In this document: piece by piece, positions 20,835-30,124 of the stretch | Position numbering within the stretch: the stretch's first letter is position 1 | Layout of the letters: the number at the start of each line of letters is the position of its first letter | DNA from: Nematopogon swammerdamellus | Taxonomy: Eukaryota; Arthropoda; Insecta; Lepidoptera; Adelidae | NCBI GenBank assembly: GCA_946902875.1 | Contig: OX336339.1 | Coordinates: 2,102,397 to 2,166,396 of the forward strand | Length of the DNA: 64,000 nt | Direction: 5' to 3' | Notes under the pieces: model-generated | Databases searched by the model: none | What the model saw: only the letters and a program-made list of their open reading frames with translations | Told to the model about the DNA's origin: nothing | Program-made: the position numbers and the translations under genes

Positions 20835-21413
20835 CAGGGTGCGGCGCGAAAACTTGCTGATTTGTATTTCGCGCCAAGCGGCGAGGTGGGGTCGGGAAAG
20901 GGCGGGAAACGACTCGTTCGAAATACGAAATCATGAAGTTTTGTTATCCGCATAATCAGTTCGCGCCATGAATTGGACCAACGAGCAGCGCGCGTTTGCC
21001 GTCGAGGCGTACTTTTTTACTGGCCTTCCAGCGACTCATCTCTTTGAGAGGCGACCTTGTTTGGCCGGCCCGCTCCCCCGATTTGTCTCCTTGTGACTTT
21101 TTTTATGGCGTTATCTGAAATCAATTGTTTACAATGACCGTCCAAGGAGCCTACCTCAACTGAAAAACAATGTACGCCAAGCCATCGCCAACATACCCGT
21201 CGATATGCTTAGAAGAGTTGAACGAAACTTCAGAAATCGAGTAACTCAGTGCATCGACAATGAGGGCCGTCATTTGACCGATATTATCTTCAAAACTATT
21301 TAATAAAAAAAAATTGATGATGTAAGTATGTTACTATAAAAATAAATTACAGTGATCTGTACTACTTTTTTTTATTGACTTTTCAAATCAGCAAGTTTCC
21401 GCGCCGCACCCTG
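20835..21413 (+). pseudogene. Internally deleted Tc/mariner-type transposon
   Basis: A 579-bp element with 30-bp terminal inverted repeats (CAGGGTGCGGCGCGAAAACT..., one mismatch) and TA duplications at 20833 and 21414. From 20968 the frame starts MNWTNEQRAFAVEAYFFTG, which fits the N-terminal helix-turn-helix found in DUF4817-type transposases. It then jumps into the C-terminal half: a stretch resembling 'GP-PRFVSL', 'FLWRYLKSIVYNDRPRSLPQ' and 'NFRNRVTQCIDNEGRHLTDI', ending FKTI and a stop. The DDE core between them is deleted and a stop lies in the 'SL-LFLW' region. It can move only in trans. Family naming is from memory. Confidence 0.85.
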
Positions 21414-21429
21414 TAGTTTGAAGTATTAA

Positions 21430-21690
21430 AGTTTGAAGGCTCTTTACACTTAAGTATAAAATTAAGTCTTTTTAGTCAGACAAAACTCTCAGCAAAATTC
21501 TTAATCTTTCTTTCAAGCTGTGTTTTCGATAGACTGTAGGCGGTGTTATTATGTGGCTAGTCACTAAAATACTTGTAATATGTATTTAAAAACACATTAC
21601 CCTCCTTTGCGTCGCGCAGTCGGGTAAAAATACCTGCGGAGTTTCTTGCCGGTTCTCCTTCGTGGGTGTAATCGAATCGGATAGAAAAAA
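21430..21690 (+). mobile_element. LINE 3' region
   Basis: Contains CAAGCTGTGTTTTCGATAGA, 'AGTCACTAAAATAC' and 'GTTTCTTGCCGGTTCTCC', and shares its order with 29743-30010. It is interrupted at its end by a reversed SINE-A; the sequence resumes at 22054 (GAAATTGTGACAAGTTCGAG). Confidence 0.6.
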
Positions 21691-22053
21691 TTTTTTTTTT
21701 AATAAACTGACACGGTTGGCTACAACAACCTACAATATCCGTGATGTAATCCCATAACACCGGGTGAACTAGGTGCCATGTCAGTGCATCCCACTCATTT
21801 CATGCCGGCTACACTGAATTGGACGGAAAACACGAACTATTTAGATATGCGTTTCGACTTTCGACCGACGTTTCGTTCAGTGCGGGGTACCAACCCGGCC
21901 GGGATAAACCCTACCACCTAGTAAGGTAAGAAGGGAAGGGACCTACCTACAGTTTAACGTGGAATCCGAACCACGGTCAGCCTCCAACGGTCATGCGGTC
22001 ACCCATCCAAGTACTGACCGCGCTCAGGGTTGCTTCGAACAGTCGACCGATCG
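21691..22053 (-). mobile_element. SINE-A, reverse, inserted in a LINE tail
   Basis: Runs from poly-T and AATAAACTGACACGGTTGGC to GTACTGACCGCGCTCAGGGT and CAGTCGACCGATCG. The first 30 bp of the head are lost. The related LINE tail at 29970-30010 is uninterrupted at the same place and serves as an empty site. Confidence 0.85.
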
Positions 22054-22380
22054 AAATTGTGACAAGTTCGAGTGCAGTCTAACTGCCATATGAATTATCA
22101 ATAAACAATACAATACAACGCATTGTCTCTCAACGCGCTCGGACTCTGAGAAATGCCTCGGAAATGTCACTCGGTGAGTCAGAGAGTTGACGAGTCCTTG
22201 ACACCTTTCCCTCTGCGCGCTCAGCTCACTGTCGCCCGCTGGTCGAGTGTGTCCACGGAGATGAGAGGTGAGAGTACTTGGTCTAAGCAAGCTGCGTATG
22301 CCGCCACCAACTGGGGTCATACGTCATTGATGTGGGTGTGGTATTGCTTCTATTTAATTTTTTTACATTACATATCATGA
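22054..22380. other. LINE-tail end, then unrecognised sequence
   Basis: 22054-22080 completes the LINE tail (ACAAGTTCGAGTGCAGTC). The rest, including a 75-codon frame at 22153-22380, is not recognised. Confidence 0.35.
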
Positions 22381-22682
22381 TATCACACACGCTGAATCCC
22401 GACAATCAGGGTAAACAGAGTAATCGGTTTTGTGCTGTAAGAACTCTGGTAAATTACAGCACAACACCGACCACCACGTTTCGCTAAGTATTCGAACAAG
22501 ATTAAATCGATCAAGCAGCAAGTAAGGCACGAAGACCCACCTTCTGCATGACTCGGTGGAAGTAGCCAAGGTGAGAGGTGGCGAGCCTGTCGCCCTTTAG
22601 CACGGCATCTTGTCCTTATCCCTTAGTCGCCTTTTACGACATGCACGGGGAGAGATGCGGTGGGGCTTTTCTTTTTAAGTTT
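22381..22682 (-). mobile_element. Repeat C, reverse, joined to SINE-B
   Basis: From ATCACACACGCTGAATCCCG to GGGGCTTTTCTTTTTAAG. The first 20 bp of repeat C (GTGTGGGGCCGGTA in the forward sense) are replaced by the SINE-B poly-A side. The 64-codon minus-strand frame here is repeat sequence. Confidence 0.8.
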
Positions 22683-23073
22683 TTTTTATGTTATCCGGTA
22701 TGGGTGGCTGAGTTGGAGGGGCCAAAGCGCATGCTCCGACCAGCCAATATCACCTCCGAGAAGGTAGGTGCCATACCGGAGACTTCCCTGGATTGCTGGC
22801 TATACTGGACTAGAGGAGAACACAACCGAGGCTGCTATGCGGCCATCTTACATCCAGTACGGTGGTATCACCCCAGTCGGCTACAATTTGAGCCTACCAC
22901 CTAGTAAGGGGCAAGGGAAGGGACCTACAGTTTTACACCGGTTCCGAACGGTGAAGCAGCAGGTGTAGGTATGCACATTTTCGTCAGAAAAAACTCATTG
23001 GTACACGCCGACGGGATTAGAACCGCGGACCTCTCGCATGAGAAGCCGATGCCCAAACCACTCGGCCACCCGC
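22683..23073 (-). mobile_element. SINE-B, full length, reverse
   Basis: In its own sense it begins GGTGGCCGAGTGGTTTGGGC (A-box type, long variable arm as in tRNA-Ser/Leu). The anticodon-like part is CTCATGCGAGAGGTCC, the B box is a variant of GGTTCGAATCC, and then GTACCAATGAGTTTTTTCTG follows. The shared core ACTGTAGGTCCCTTCCCTTG and the tail ending GGTATGGGTGG (reverse) complete it. Confidence 0.85.
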
Positions 23074-23618
23074 ACATTTTAAGCACAATACCGCCAAAGG
23101 TAAGAGAACGAAGGGAGGAAAGAGAGCTTCTCTTACCTCCCTTCTCCGTCGCTCGCGTCACTGTCGCCCGCCGATCGAGAGTGCGAACCGGCCGCTCGGC
23201 CCCACACAGTACCGCGGGCTTTGGGTCAACCGGGCCGGTGTACCTAGTTAGACGCAACATCCAGTTGTTATTACACACTCAGCTACCGCGACGTGTTACC
23301 GAATTTTAGTTTATGAAACTGTTTAGGTAGCTGCGCGGGCGCATGGCTGATTTATTACTCAAACTGCTCAACTTACTCAATTCCATGTTTATGTTTGGAT
23401 TTTGTTTTTATTATTATTACTAATCGTTGTTCTTAATTTTCTTAAAAGTCGGTTAATTATACAGTAGTACCTAATAGATAAAATAATTATTAAGTTTTAT
23501 GTCCGTGGTTGTTTTAACATGTCCCGCTCAATACTGTGGACAATTATATAAACATTAAATTAAAATATTATATTTCTTTAAATTATAAAAAAACATCGAG
23601 TTTTCCAATCAGTTTAAG
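23074..23618. other. No recognised gene; GC-rich left part
   Basis: 23090-23300 is GC-rich with overlapping frames on both strands (22925-23278 minus, 22971-23309 plus), part of which is SINE-B head. No domain was recognised. The remainder is AT-rich. Confidence 0.3.
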
Positions 23619-23652
23619 TGACCAACCGCACCACTGAGCTACCAAGCCTGAC
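23619..23652 (-). mobile_element. Isolated SINE-A head, reverse
   Basis: CCGCACCACTGAGCTACCAA then GCCTGAC equals the reverse complement of the first 30 bp of SINE-A, with the A box. No 5S-like part is attached. Confidence 0.6.
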
Positions 23653-23654
23653 AC

Positions 23655-23752
23655 ATCCCAAAGGTTAGTTAGAATAGAATGCCTCACGGCATTAAGCTCG
23701 CCTGTTGTACCTAATTTGTACAAATAGGTGTTCAATAAAGAATACACTACAT
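23655..23752 (+). mobile_element. Repeat K (LINE-like 3' end)
   Basis: GGCATTAAGCTCGCCTGTTG, 'CCTAATTTGTACAAATAGG' and TTCAATAAAGAATA. A second copy lies at 44655-44740 in the spacer of an inverted duplication. The AATAAAGAATA end suggests a retroposon 3' terminus. Confidence 0.55.
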
Positions 23753-24000
23753 AATACATACATGTTGGAATATTTAAATGCATGTTAACTAACATGATTC
23801 CTGCGTAACTGTAACTGTAACACGAAGACGCAACGAGACGAGAACTCCCTCGCATGAATACACACGAGAAAAACTTGTCCTCATTATAATGGCGAGTTTT
23901 CACACCGATCGTTACGAATAAACCTGATAAACTTATACACTAAGTGCACATAGAAAAAAATTCTAGGGACGTTTCTTGTCAGTTCTTCTTCGCTGTGTGA

Positions 24001-24105
24001 GAGGTGGCGAGCCTGTCGCCCTTTAGCACGGCATCTTGTCCTTATCCCTTAGTCGCCTTTTACGACATGCACGGGGAGAGATGCGGTGGGGCTTTTCTTT
24101 TTAAG
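24001..24105 (-). mobile_element. Repeat C fragment, reverse, joined to SINE-B
   Basis: Starts at GAGGTGGCGAGCCTGTCGCC and ends GGGGCTTTTCTTTTTAAG. The junction to SINE-B has the same wording as at 22682. Confidence 0.8.
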
Positions 24106-24494
24106 TTTTTTTTTTATGTAATCCGGTATGGGTGGCTGAGTCGGAGGGGCAAAAGCATATGCTCCGACCAGCCAATATCACCTCCGAGAAGGTAGGTGCC
24201 GTACCGGAGTCTTTCTTGGATTGCTGGCTATATTGGACTCGAGGAGAACACAACCGAGGCTGCTACGCGGCCATCTTACATCCAGTACAGTGGTACCGAC
24301 CCAGTCGGCTACAATTTGAGCCTACCACCTAGTAAGGGGCAAGGGAAGGGGCCTACAGTTTTACACTGGTTCCGAAACGGTGAAGCAGCAGGTGTAGGTA
24401 TGCACGTAAATGTTTTCGTCACAAAAATCCCATTGGTTCATGCCGACCGGATTCGAACCTCGGACCTCGAGAGGAGCCGATGCCCAAACCACTG
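24106..24494 (-). mobile_element. SINE-B, reverse, head-truncated
   Basis: Tail, body and core are complete. The B box GGATTCGAACC (reverse) is present, and the head stops at GCCCAAACCACT. Confidence 0.85.
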
Positions 24495-24606
24495 TGATAA
24501 TCGCACTGGCGGAATGTTACAATGTAAATATGGCAAATCTGAGCGCAGTGTACTGCCAAGAGAGCCTAAATAAACAATAAACTTAACAACAAAGTGAATT
24601 GAGTTA

Positions 24607-24815
24607 CATAGCTATCTCTACTTCTTATATAATAAAAGGGAACGTCTGTCAATATGTATGTTTGAAGTAAACTCCGGAACCACTGAACAGATTTTGATGA
24701 GGTTTGAACCAATGGAAATAGCAGTTCTTAGGGCTCTATATAGCATCACGCTAAATAACCATAGGGCTGAGCAGTATCAAAGAAAATAAAGTATGGACGG
24801 GAGAGAGACAGACAT
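24607..24815 (+). mobile_element. Repeat T, single copy, with short GA end
   Basis: CTCTACTTCTTATATAATAA, 'GGAACCACTGAACAGATTTT', 'CTAAATAACCATAGGGCTG', then GTATCAAAGAAAATAAAGTA and TGGACGGGAGAGAGACAGAC. The order matches the reverse copy at 30123-30312. It is similar to the tandem units at 10300-12235. Confidence 0.65.
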
Positions 24816-24843
24816 AATATCGATAAGCGATTGTTTATTGTCA

Positions 24844-25222
24844 TACTAGATTCGTATTTAAAAAGAATAAAGCAAGTAAGCCCGCAAAAGCAGTTTTTCG
24901 GCGAGTGTGTTCCCCACCACCTATAACCTGGGAATCTTCAAAAGGCGTGTCAATAAATTAGACGACAATCTTTTTGTCCGCCTCATAGCCGGCATGGCGC
25001 CTATCTGAGCGTGGTTTCGCGAGGAATGGTGTTATTGGCTGTGTCTGATCTTCCGTTTAAGTATTGGGCACAGAAACCCGCGCCGGCTATCTATAAAAAA
25101 AATTCTAAAAATCGTAACCTTAGTTTTAAAAATCATATATAAAGTCTACAGACGCAGTATCTCAAAAAACAAAGTAACTTACTCCATGAACATCCCTTAC
25201 AGATTTATTATTAGTATTGATT
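24844..25222 (-). mobile_element. Hel, reverse, interrupted by LINE fragment
   Basis: Starts at CTAGATTCGTATTTAAAAAG, with the terminal hairpin lost. It is split near 24890 and resumes at about 25090 with AATTCTAAAAATCG, then ends GATTTATTATTAGTATTGAT. Confidence 0.6.
24893..25075 (+). pseudogene. LINE ORF2 C-terminal fragment inside Hel
   Basis: One frame reads ASVFPTTYNLGIFKRRVNKL. 'ASVFP--YNLGIFKRRVN' is the same terminal motif as at 57150, from a family related to those at 7615 and 14310. The following 'CTGAGCGTGGTTTCGCGAGG' 3' sequence also recurs at 57150-57392. The insertion divides the Hel copy. Confidence 0.7.
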
Positions 25223-25872
25223 GATGTTACGAGTTATATTGTGTATTAGACGAATGTAAGTCGCTTTCAGTCATTTACCGCGTAACAGAAAACATTACGG
25301 TAATATAAATTGTATTTATTCAGTGCAGTGAGCTAATATGTATTGGCTCACTGTAATATTCTTGTCATTTCATAAAAAGAATATTTTGATGCACCACCGT
25401 GCTGGGGAGTGCCTCGAGAGTGCGTTCTAAGTTATTTGTGGTTACCTACTGAATGTGACTTAGTCGGCTCTTATGACATTGTACTCTTGTGTCTGCCACA
25501 GCATCGGATCTATTATTTTTCTACTAAAGGAGGAGGACTAATGTCGCTGGAGAAAGGTTATTAACCCGCGATTCAAATATCCGTGTATTGTAGGAGTGGG
25601 GAAAGATATTCCCCGGTAGCCTGGGGTCACTCCGTCAGATTCTTGAGTATTCATGTTTATGCTGTAAATATTAATGTTCTTGTGAGCGGTAGTATGGGTT
25701 AACTATTTGTAAGTTACTATAATATAACACTAATAAGGTACTAACAAAACATTGTGACTTGCGAAGTTTGTTTGTCAGTTCTTCTTCGAATTGAATTTAG
25801 AACTGGCGGAATTTTCGACATGTCCAAGCGTAGGTTACCTACCTATGGATGAAATTATACAATAAACAATCA
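25223..25872. other. No recognised gene
   Basis: A palindromic 'GTGAGCTAATA...TATTGGCTCAC' pair lies near 25330-25350. A 'GTTTGTCAGTTCTTCTTCGA' patch at 25770 is LINE-tail like. The remainder is unrecognised. Confidence 0.3.
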
Positions 25873-26290
25873 ATTTTTTTTTTTTATGTAATCCGGTATG
25901 GGTGGCTGAGTCAGAGGGGCCAAAGCACATGCTCTGACTAGCCAATATCACCTCCGAGAAGGTAGGTGCCATACCGGAGACTTCCCTGGATTGTTGGCTA
26001 TACTGGACTAGAGGAGAACACAACCGAGGTTGCTATGCGGCCATCTTACATCCAGTACGGTGGTACCAACCCAGTCGGCTACAATTTGAGCCTACCACCT
26101 AGTAAGGGGCAAGGGAAGGGACCTACAGTTTTACACCGGTTCCGAACGGTGAAGCAGCAGGTGTAGGTATGCACGTAATTTTTTTCGTCAGAAAAAACTC
26201 ATTGGTACACGCCGACCGGATTCGAACCTCGGACCTCCCGCATGAATGGGGGGTTTGAGCCGATGCTCAAACCACTCGGCCACCCGCCGC
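25873..26290 (-). mobile_element. SINE-B, full length, reverse
   Basis: From poly-T and ATGTAATCCGGTATGGGTGG to CACTCGGCCACCCGCCGC. Unlike the two copies to its left, it is not joined to repeat C. It has a small insertion (GAATGGGGGGTTTGAG) in the variable-arm region of the head. Confidence 0.9.
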
Positions 26291-26600
26291 TCAAAAAACC
26301 AGCAAATCTATAAACCAGCTACGAGTACGTACTAAAAATATGCACTGGAATATGCATGCGGCTGTTTGGCAAGATAGGTGCAGATGTAAGCGCACAGTGG
26401 TAGCTGTGGGCGCGCGCTACAGAAACAATGCATTCATCTATGTGGAGCAACCAGACGCGAGCCGCCCACCGCACCGCGCCGCCGCCGCTGCGACACATGC
26501 CTCCTCCACTAAAACATTTTAGCCCAGTGTATCTAGACTTTGAGCTTTCATAAATTCATAATAATACGAAGCTCGGTCGCCCAGGCACTGTATCCTTATA
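26291..26600. other. No recognised feature; CG-rich patch
   Basis: 26340-26522 is an ATG-started frame of 60 codons through a CG-rich, Ala/Arg-biased patch. No motif. The phrase GAAGCTCGGTCGCCCAGG at 26569 recurs at 60704 next to Hel and SINE-G sequence, so this edge is probably also repeat-derived. Confidence 0.3.
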
Positions 26601-27303
26601 TGAATTAGATTTTTAGAGATCTTACAAAAATTTTCATTGGATTTTGACATTGGAAATGTCTTTTCGATCGCTTCAGTATAGTCCCCGTTTTCCAGCGAAA
26701 GTGATAATTCGCTCTGGTGTCGTGAGTTTTAAGGCTACGTGAATATTTAGGGTGTCAAATGACGTGTATCGACGAGGCTACAATATGTTGAAAAAAAAAA
26801 CGTTTGAGAGTTTTTGAGAAAATTGCAAAAAACCGCTAAAAATAGCCGTTTTTAGGGGGTTTAAAAAAGGCACTTTTAAACATATTTCAAAATATATATT
26901 TTGAAGGGTATTTATAAGGTCATGTAATGCAATGCAGCATGTAAATCAGTTTTTTAAGTAGCTACTCCTCTCAACGAAATAATAAGGAAATAATTGTATT
27001 TCAAATTGTTGCTAGGATTTGTATCGATACAAAAAAACATTATTTCCGATAAGAAAAACATGACTTTTAGACTTTAGTCAATAATCCACAGTGTGTTGTA
27101 TTGTAGTATATAAAAAAAGTAATGTTGTTTCTATCGGAAATAGTTAATTCCTTTTTTACAACCTAGATACAAATATCGCCAACATTCGAAACAAAAATCT
27201 TGCTCTAATATTCTTCCGTTGAGAAGGAGTAGGTACTTAAAAACCACTAGGTATTAAAAAAATGCACTGAAAATTTCTGTAAGATCTCTGAAAATCTAAT
27301 TAA
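26601..27303. mobile_element. Foldback element with ~40-bp outer and ~110-bp inner inverted repeats
   Basis: Outer arms TTAGAGATCTTACAAAAATT (26612) and its inverted partner (27264-27303). Inner arms 26948-27057 and 27126-27245 (TAAGTAGCTACTCCTCTCAA against the inverse of GAGAAGGAGTAGGTACTTAA). Between the left outer and inner arms lies about 290 bp with no partner. Its first 160 bp match 58740-58915, so extra sequence has been acquired. The right end meets a Hel copy inside that element. Confidence 0.7.
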
Positions 27304-27306
27304 TAT

Positions 27307-27970
27307 GCACGATTTCTAAAAATCATCTATTTAGTTTTAGTATTATACATAGGCTGGGCGGCATTTGGGAAACTCCGCCACATATTTTCATCCTCCATCC
27401 CACAGTCATTGAAGACGAAGGTTTTCAATCAGTGCGTTCTGCCAGTAATGAATGACGTACGGAGCGGAAACGTGGACTCTGACGATGGGCCTGGTCCACA
27501 AATTTAAAGTCGCTCAGCGAGCTATGGAAAGAGCAATGCTCGGCATTTCTTCGACCGATAAAATCCGTAACGACGTGATACGTCAAAGAACTAAGGTAGT
27601 CGACATTGCTAAGAAAATAAGCAAACTGAAGTGGCAGCAGTGGGCTGGGCACATCTGTCGTAGACCCGACAACCGATGGGGCAGACGGGTGCTCGAATGG
27701 AGGCCACGTACAAGCAAACGTAGCGTGGGACGCCCCCCGGCTAGGTGGACAGATGACCTAAAAAAGGTAGCCGGGAGTGGATGGATGAGAAGAGCGGAAG
27801 ACCGCATGTTGCGGCGTGCCTTGGGAGAGGCCTATGTCCAGCAGTGGACCGATACAGGCTGATGATCATGATGATGATCATACATAGAGTCTACAAATGC
27901 AGTATCTCATAAAACAAAGTAACTTACTCCATGAGCATCCCTTACAGATTTATTATTAGTATTGATTCAT
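27307..27970 (-). mobile_element. Hel, reverse, 3' part, split by a LINE
   Basis: ATTTCTAAAAATCATCTATT at the left and AGTCTACAAATGCAGTATCT to TTATTATTAGTATTGATT at the right form one Hel segment once 27353-27879 and one copy of the target duplication are disregarded. The outer half was replaced by the foldback element. Confidence 0.65.
27353..27879 (+). pseudogene. 5'-truncated LINE, reverse transcriptase C-terminal part
   Basis: The 8-bp duplication ATACATAG flanks the insert (27345-27352 and 27880-27887). Its first frame reads AFGKLRHIFSSSIPQSLKTK, then VFNQCVLPVM. After a frameshift near 27450, the 27452-27862 frame continues TYGAETWTLTMGLVHKFKVA, 'RAMLGIS', 'KKISKLKWQQWAGHICRRPD', 'KRSVGRPPARWTDDLKKVAG' and ends EAYVQQWTDTG. 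This is the C-terminal part of a LINE reverse transcriptase. The 3' end is a GATGATCATGATGATG repeat. The clade (RTE-like or Jockey-like) is not settled. Truncation, target duplication and a simple-repeat tail together show a genuine retrotransposition event. Confidence 0.85.
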
Positions 27971-28064
27971 TCAACGAATATAGAGCATTTATGTTGAAGC
28001 AAAAACTGACCTTCCGCCGCCGTCGCCGTCGCCGCAAATAACTATAATCGATCTATAAAAAGTG

Positions 28065-28256
28065 AAAATATCGATCGCCATTAAGAGTGCTCGCAGTGCG
28101 CAGGCGGCGGCGGCGCGGAGGTGCGCTAGATGCGCGGGAGTGGGGCCGCGGTTATAAAGCTGGTCGCCGCGCTCGGCGCGGGAGCATTCTCCCCGCGACG
28201 CCGCCCGTGTCGCACCGCGCGTGACCTGTGAACTCTGTTGTGACGTGTGTGACGAG
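28065..28256 (+). promoter_or_regulatory. Candidate TATA/Inr core promoter and 5' UTR
   Basis: In a CG-rich island, TATAAAG lies at 28153-28159. An initiator-like GCATTCT lies at 28184-28190, with A at 28186, putting the TATA box at about -33 to -27. A TATCGATCG motif (DRE-like core) lies upstream at 28069. The following 70 bp contain no ATG before 28257. The geometry is that of an insect core promoter. Nothing proves transcription. Confidence 0.45.
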
Positions 28257-28277
28257 ATGGTGCCTCCGCGAATCGAC
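28257..28277 (+). CDS. Candidate short first coding exon (MVPPRID)
   Basis: The first ATG after the candidate start site opens MVPPRID and is followed at once by GTGAGT at 28278-28283, a strong splice-donor consensus. Short first coding exons next to a promoter are usual in insect genes. The frame also stays open through the would-be intron to 28436, becoming Arg/Ala/Pro-rich from CpG bias, so an unspliced short protein cannot be excluded. No acceptor or second exon can be assigned within this window and I do not recognise the protein. This is the strongest hint of a host gene here. Confidence 0.3.
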
Positions 28278-28283
28278 GTGAGT

Positions 28284-28604
28284 GTTGACCGTTACGTCCG
28301 GCGCATGCGCGCGCGCCCCGCAGGACGCGCCGCGCGCCCGCCCGCACCGGGACGCGTCCTGCGCGACGCGCGCGCTCCCGCTGCGTTTTTCCTTCTCAGT
28401 ATTTCTAGGATCAAGCTTATAGTGCTAATGATTTAAAAGTGTTTTTTTACATTCTGAAACCAGCTGAAATAATGAGTGAGAAAGCTTACATTTTTGGATG
28501 GCCCCGTAATATTGTATCAACTTTTCGCACCAATACGTTTCTAAAGAAAGTGACAAAGATTATATTTTTGTAGTGACTGCAACTTATTTTGGTATATATA
28601 CATT
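28284..28604. other. CG-rich then AT-rich, possible intron start
   Basis: The CpG-rich island fades at about 28390. The remainder is AT-rich with no repeat recognised until SINE-A. Confidence 0.3.
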
Positions 28605-28911
28605 GTCACCCTCAGTAGCTCGGTGGTGCGATCGGTCGACTGTACGTCGTGATCATAAGCACACCTGAACGCGATCGGTGCTTTGATTGGTGACCGTTCG
28701 GTGGGGTTTAAGCCTCCCGGGTTGGTACCACCGCACTAAATGATAGGCCTGTTAACGCGGCTATGTAAATAGTTCGCGTTTTCCGTCCAGTTCAGTGTAG
28801 CCGGCACGACCGACGGGAAGCACTGACACGGCACCTAGTTCACCAAGGTGTTATGGGCTGACATCGCGGATGTAGTAGGTGATGTAGCCAACCGTGTCAC
28901 TTTCTATAAAA
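28605..28911 (+). mobile_element. SINE-A, old divergent copy
   Basis: TAGCTCGGTGGTGCGATCGG, a decayed 5S-like part (CACCTGAACGCGATCGGTGC, TTTGATTGGTGACCG) and then a deletion of about 70 bp that removes the near B box and the first part of the core. The tail is complete (GTGTCACTTTCTATAAAAA). Confidence 0.8.
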
Positions 28912-29461
28912 ACTATACTTACACATTATCGTACAATCGTCTCTTCTACGCCAGGAATACTTCCCGACTGCATAAAGTCACCAGATACCTCCACAGTGAT
29001 TGAGTTTCAGAGCCGTACCGGCGTTCGGTCTCCGCGACCAAATATATCTCTCACTTGAACCGCTAGGTGACGAAATTCGTTCAAGGATCGGTTTCCAGTG
29101 TCGCTGGAGCTGAAGCCGCTCTGCTAACGACTAACAAGGTTGTGTAGCGGCGAAGCGGGGGCGGTGTGGAGGGGGAGGAGGGGAGGGGGGAGGGTGACGC
29201 AACGTGCGTCGCCTGCGCCCGCGCCTGATAGATGCATCTGACCCGGTTCCCGCCGCCCCGCGCGCGCGCAGCGTTGCTCAAGCGACGCGGCAGTCACGAC
29301 GCGCGGCAAGGCGGCGGCGCGGCGCCGCGGGTACAAGGATGCGGAAGTACTATTCGCTTTCTATCGCAAGTCGTGCTGTCTTCGCAATAATCAATATTCA
29401 CCTAGCGGTATTTGCGGTACCACCGTCTAGAAATATAATTTCGTAACGTAGATGGATAGAG
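28912..29461. other. CpG-rich island, no recognised gene
   Basis: 29100-29340 is GC-rich with a G-run (GGAGGGGGAGGAGGGGAGGG). Frames at 29204-29446 (plus) and 29124-29336 (minus) are compositional. No TATA/Inr pair as clear as at 28153. Confidence 0.3.
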
Positions 29462-29632
29462 TTAGGTTGAACCGGCTTTGTAAATAGTTTGTGTTTTCCG
29501 TTCAGTTTAGTGTAGCCGGCACGAGCGAAGGGAAACATTGACATGACACCTAGTTCACCGAGATGTTGTGGAATGATATCACGGATGTTGTAGGTTTTGC
29601 AGCCAACCGTGTCAGTTTCCGTAAAAAAAAAC
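29462..29632 (+). mobile_element. SINE-A tail
   Basis: From GAACCGGCTTTGTAAATAGT to GCCAACCGTGTCAGTTTCCG, then AAAAAAAAA. The head and most of the core are missing. Confidence 0.8.
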
Positions 29633-29742
29633 TTGATCCTTCAACTATCTTAAATATTTTAATGTAATTTTTTTGACAATTATACTACAATGTACGAGTA
29701 GTATGCGTCATGTACTAACATTATAGAGTTAATACAAATTAC

Positions 29743-30010
29743 GTATCAAAATTTCACAAAGGCTTTACACACCTGATACACTTAATTAATCAGTTTGTTG
29801 TAGTCAGAAATCTCATTAAAATAATGATTGTTGCTATCAAGCTGTGTTTTCGATAAACCTGTAAGCGATATTATTGTGTAGATAGTCACTAAAATACCTT
29901 TTATTCATATTTTATTTAAAAAAACACCCTGTGAAGTTTCTTGCCGATTCTTCCTCGCGGGTTTATCGAACCGGATAGAACAAATTGTAACAAGTTCGAG
30001 TGCAGTCATA
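29743..30010 (+). mobile_element. LINE 3' region, uninterrupted
   Basis: Same order as 21430-21690 plus 22054-22080: CAAGCTGTGTTTTCGATAAA, 'TAGTCACTAAAATACC', 'GTTTCTTGCCGATTCTTCC', 'TCGAACCGGATAGAACAAAT' and 'ACAAGTTCGAGTGCAGTC'. It acts as the empty-site reference for the SINE-A at 21691. Confidence 0.6.
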
Positions 30011-30037
30011 ATTATGTGTGGTGACTCCATTAGGTGT

Positions 30038-30122
<85 letters not shown>
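30038..30122. repeat. Long (CT)n microsatellite
   Basis: About 42 uninterrupted CT units. It is immediately followed by the terminus of repeat T, reversed, so the array is the extended GA tail of that element. The open frames on both strands (Leu-Ser or Arg-Glu repeats) are artefacts. Confidence 0.95.

Positions 30123-30124
<2 letters not shown>

Noticed and set aside
22578..22968. Plus-strand frames with ENTTEAAMRPSYIQYGG-type peptides, also at 24004, 25966 and 52958
   Set aside because: They are antisense or sense translations of SINE-B and repeat C with no protein family.
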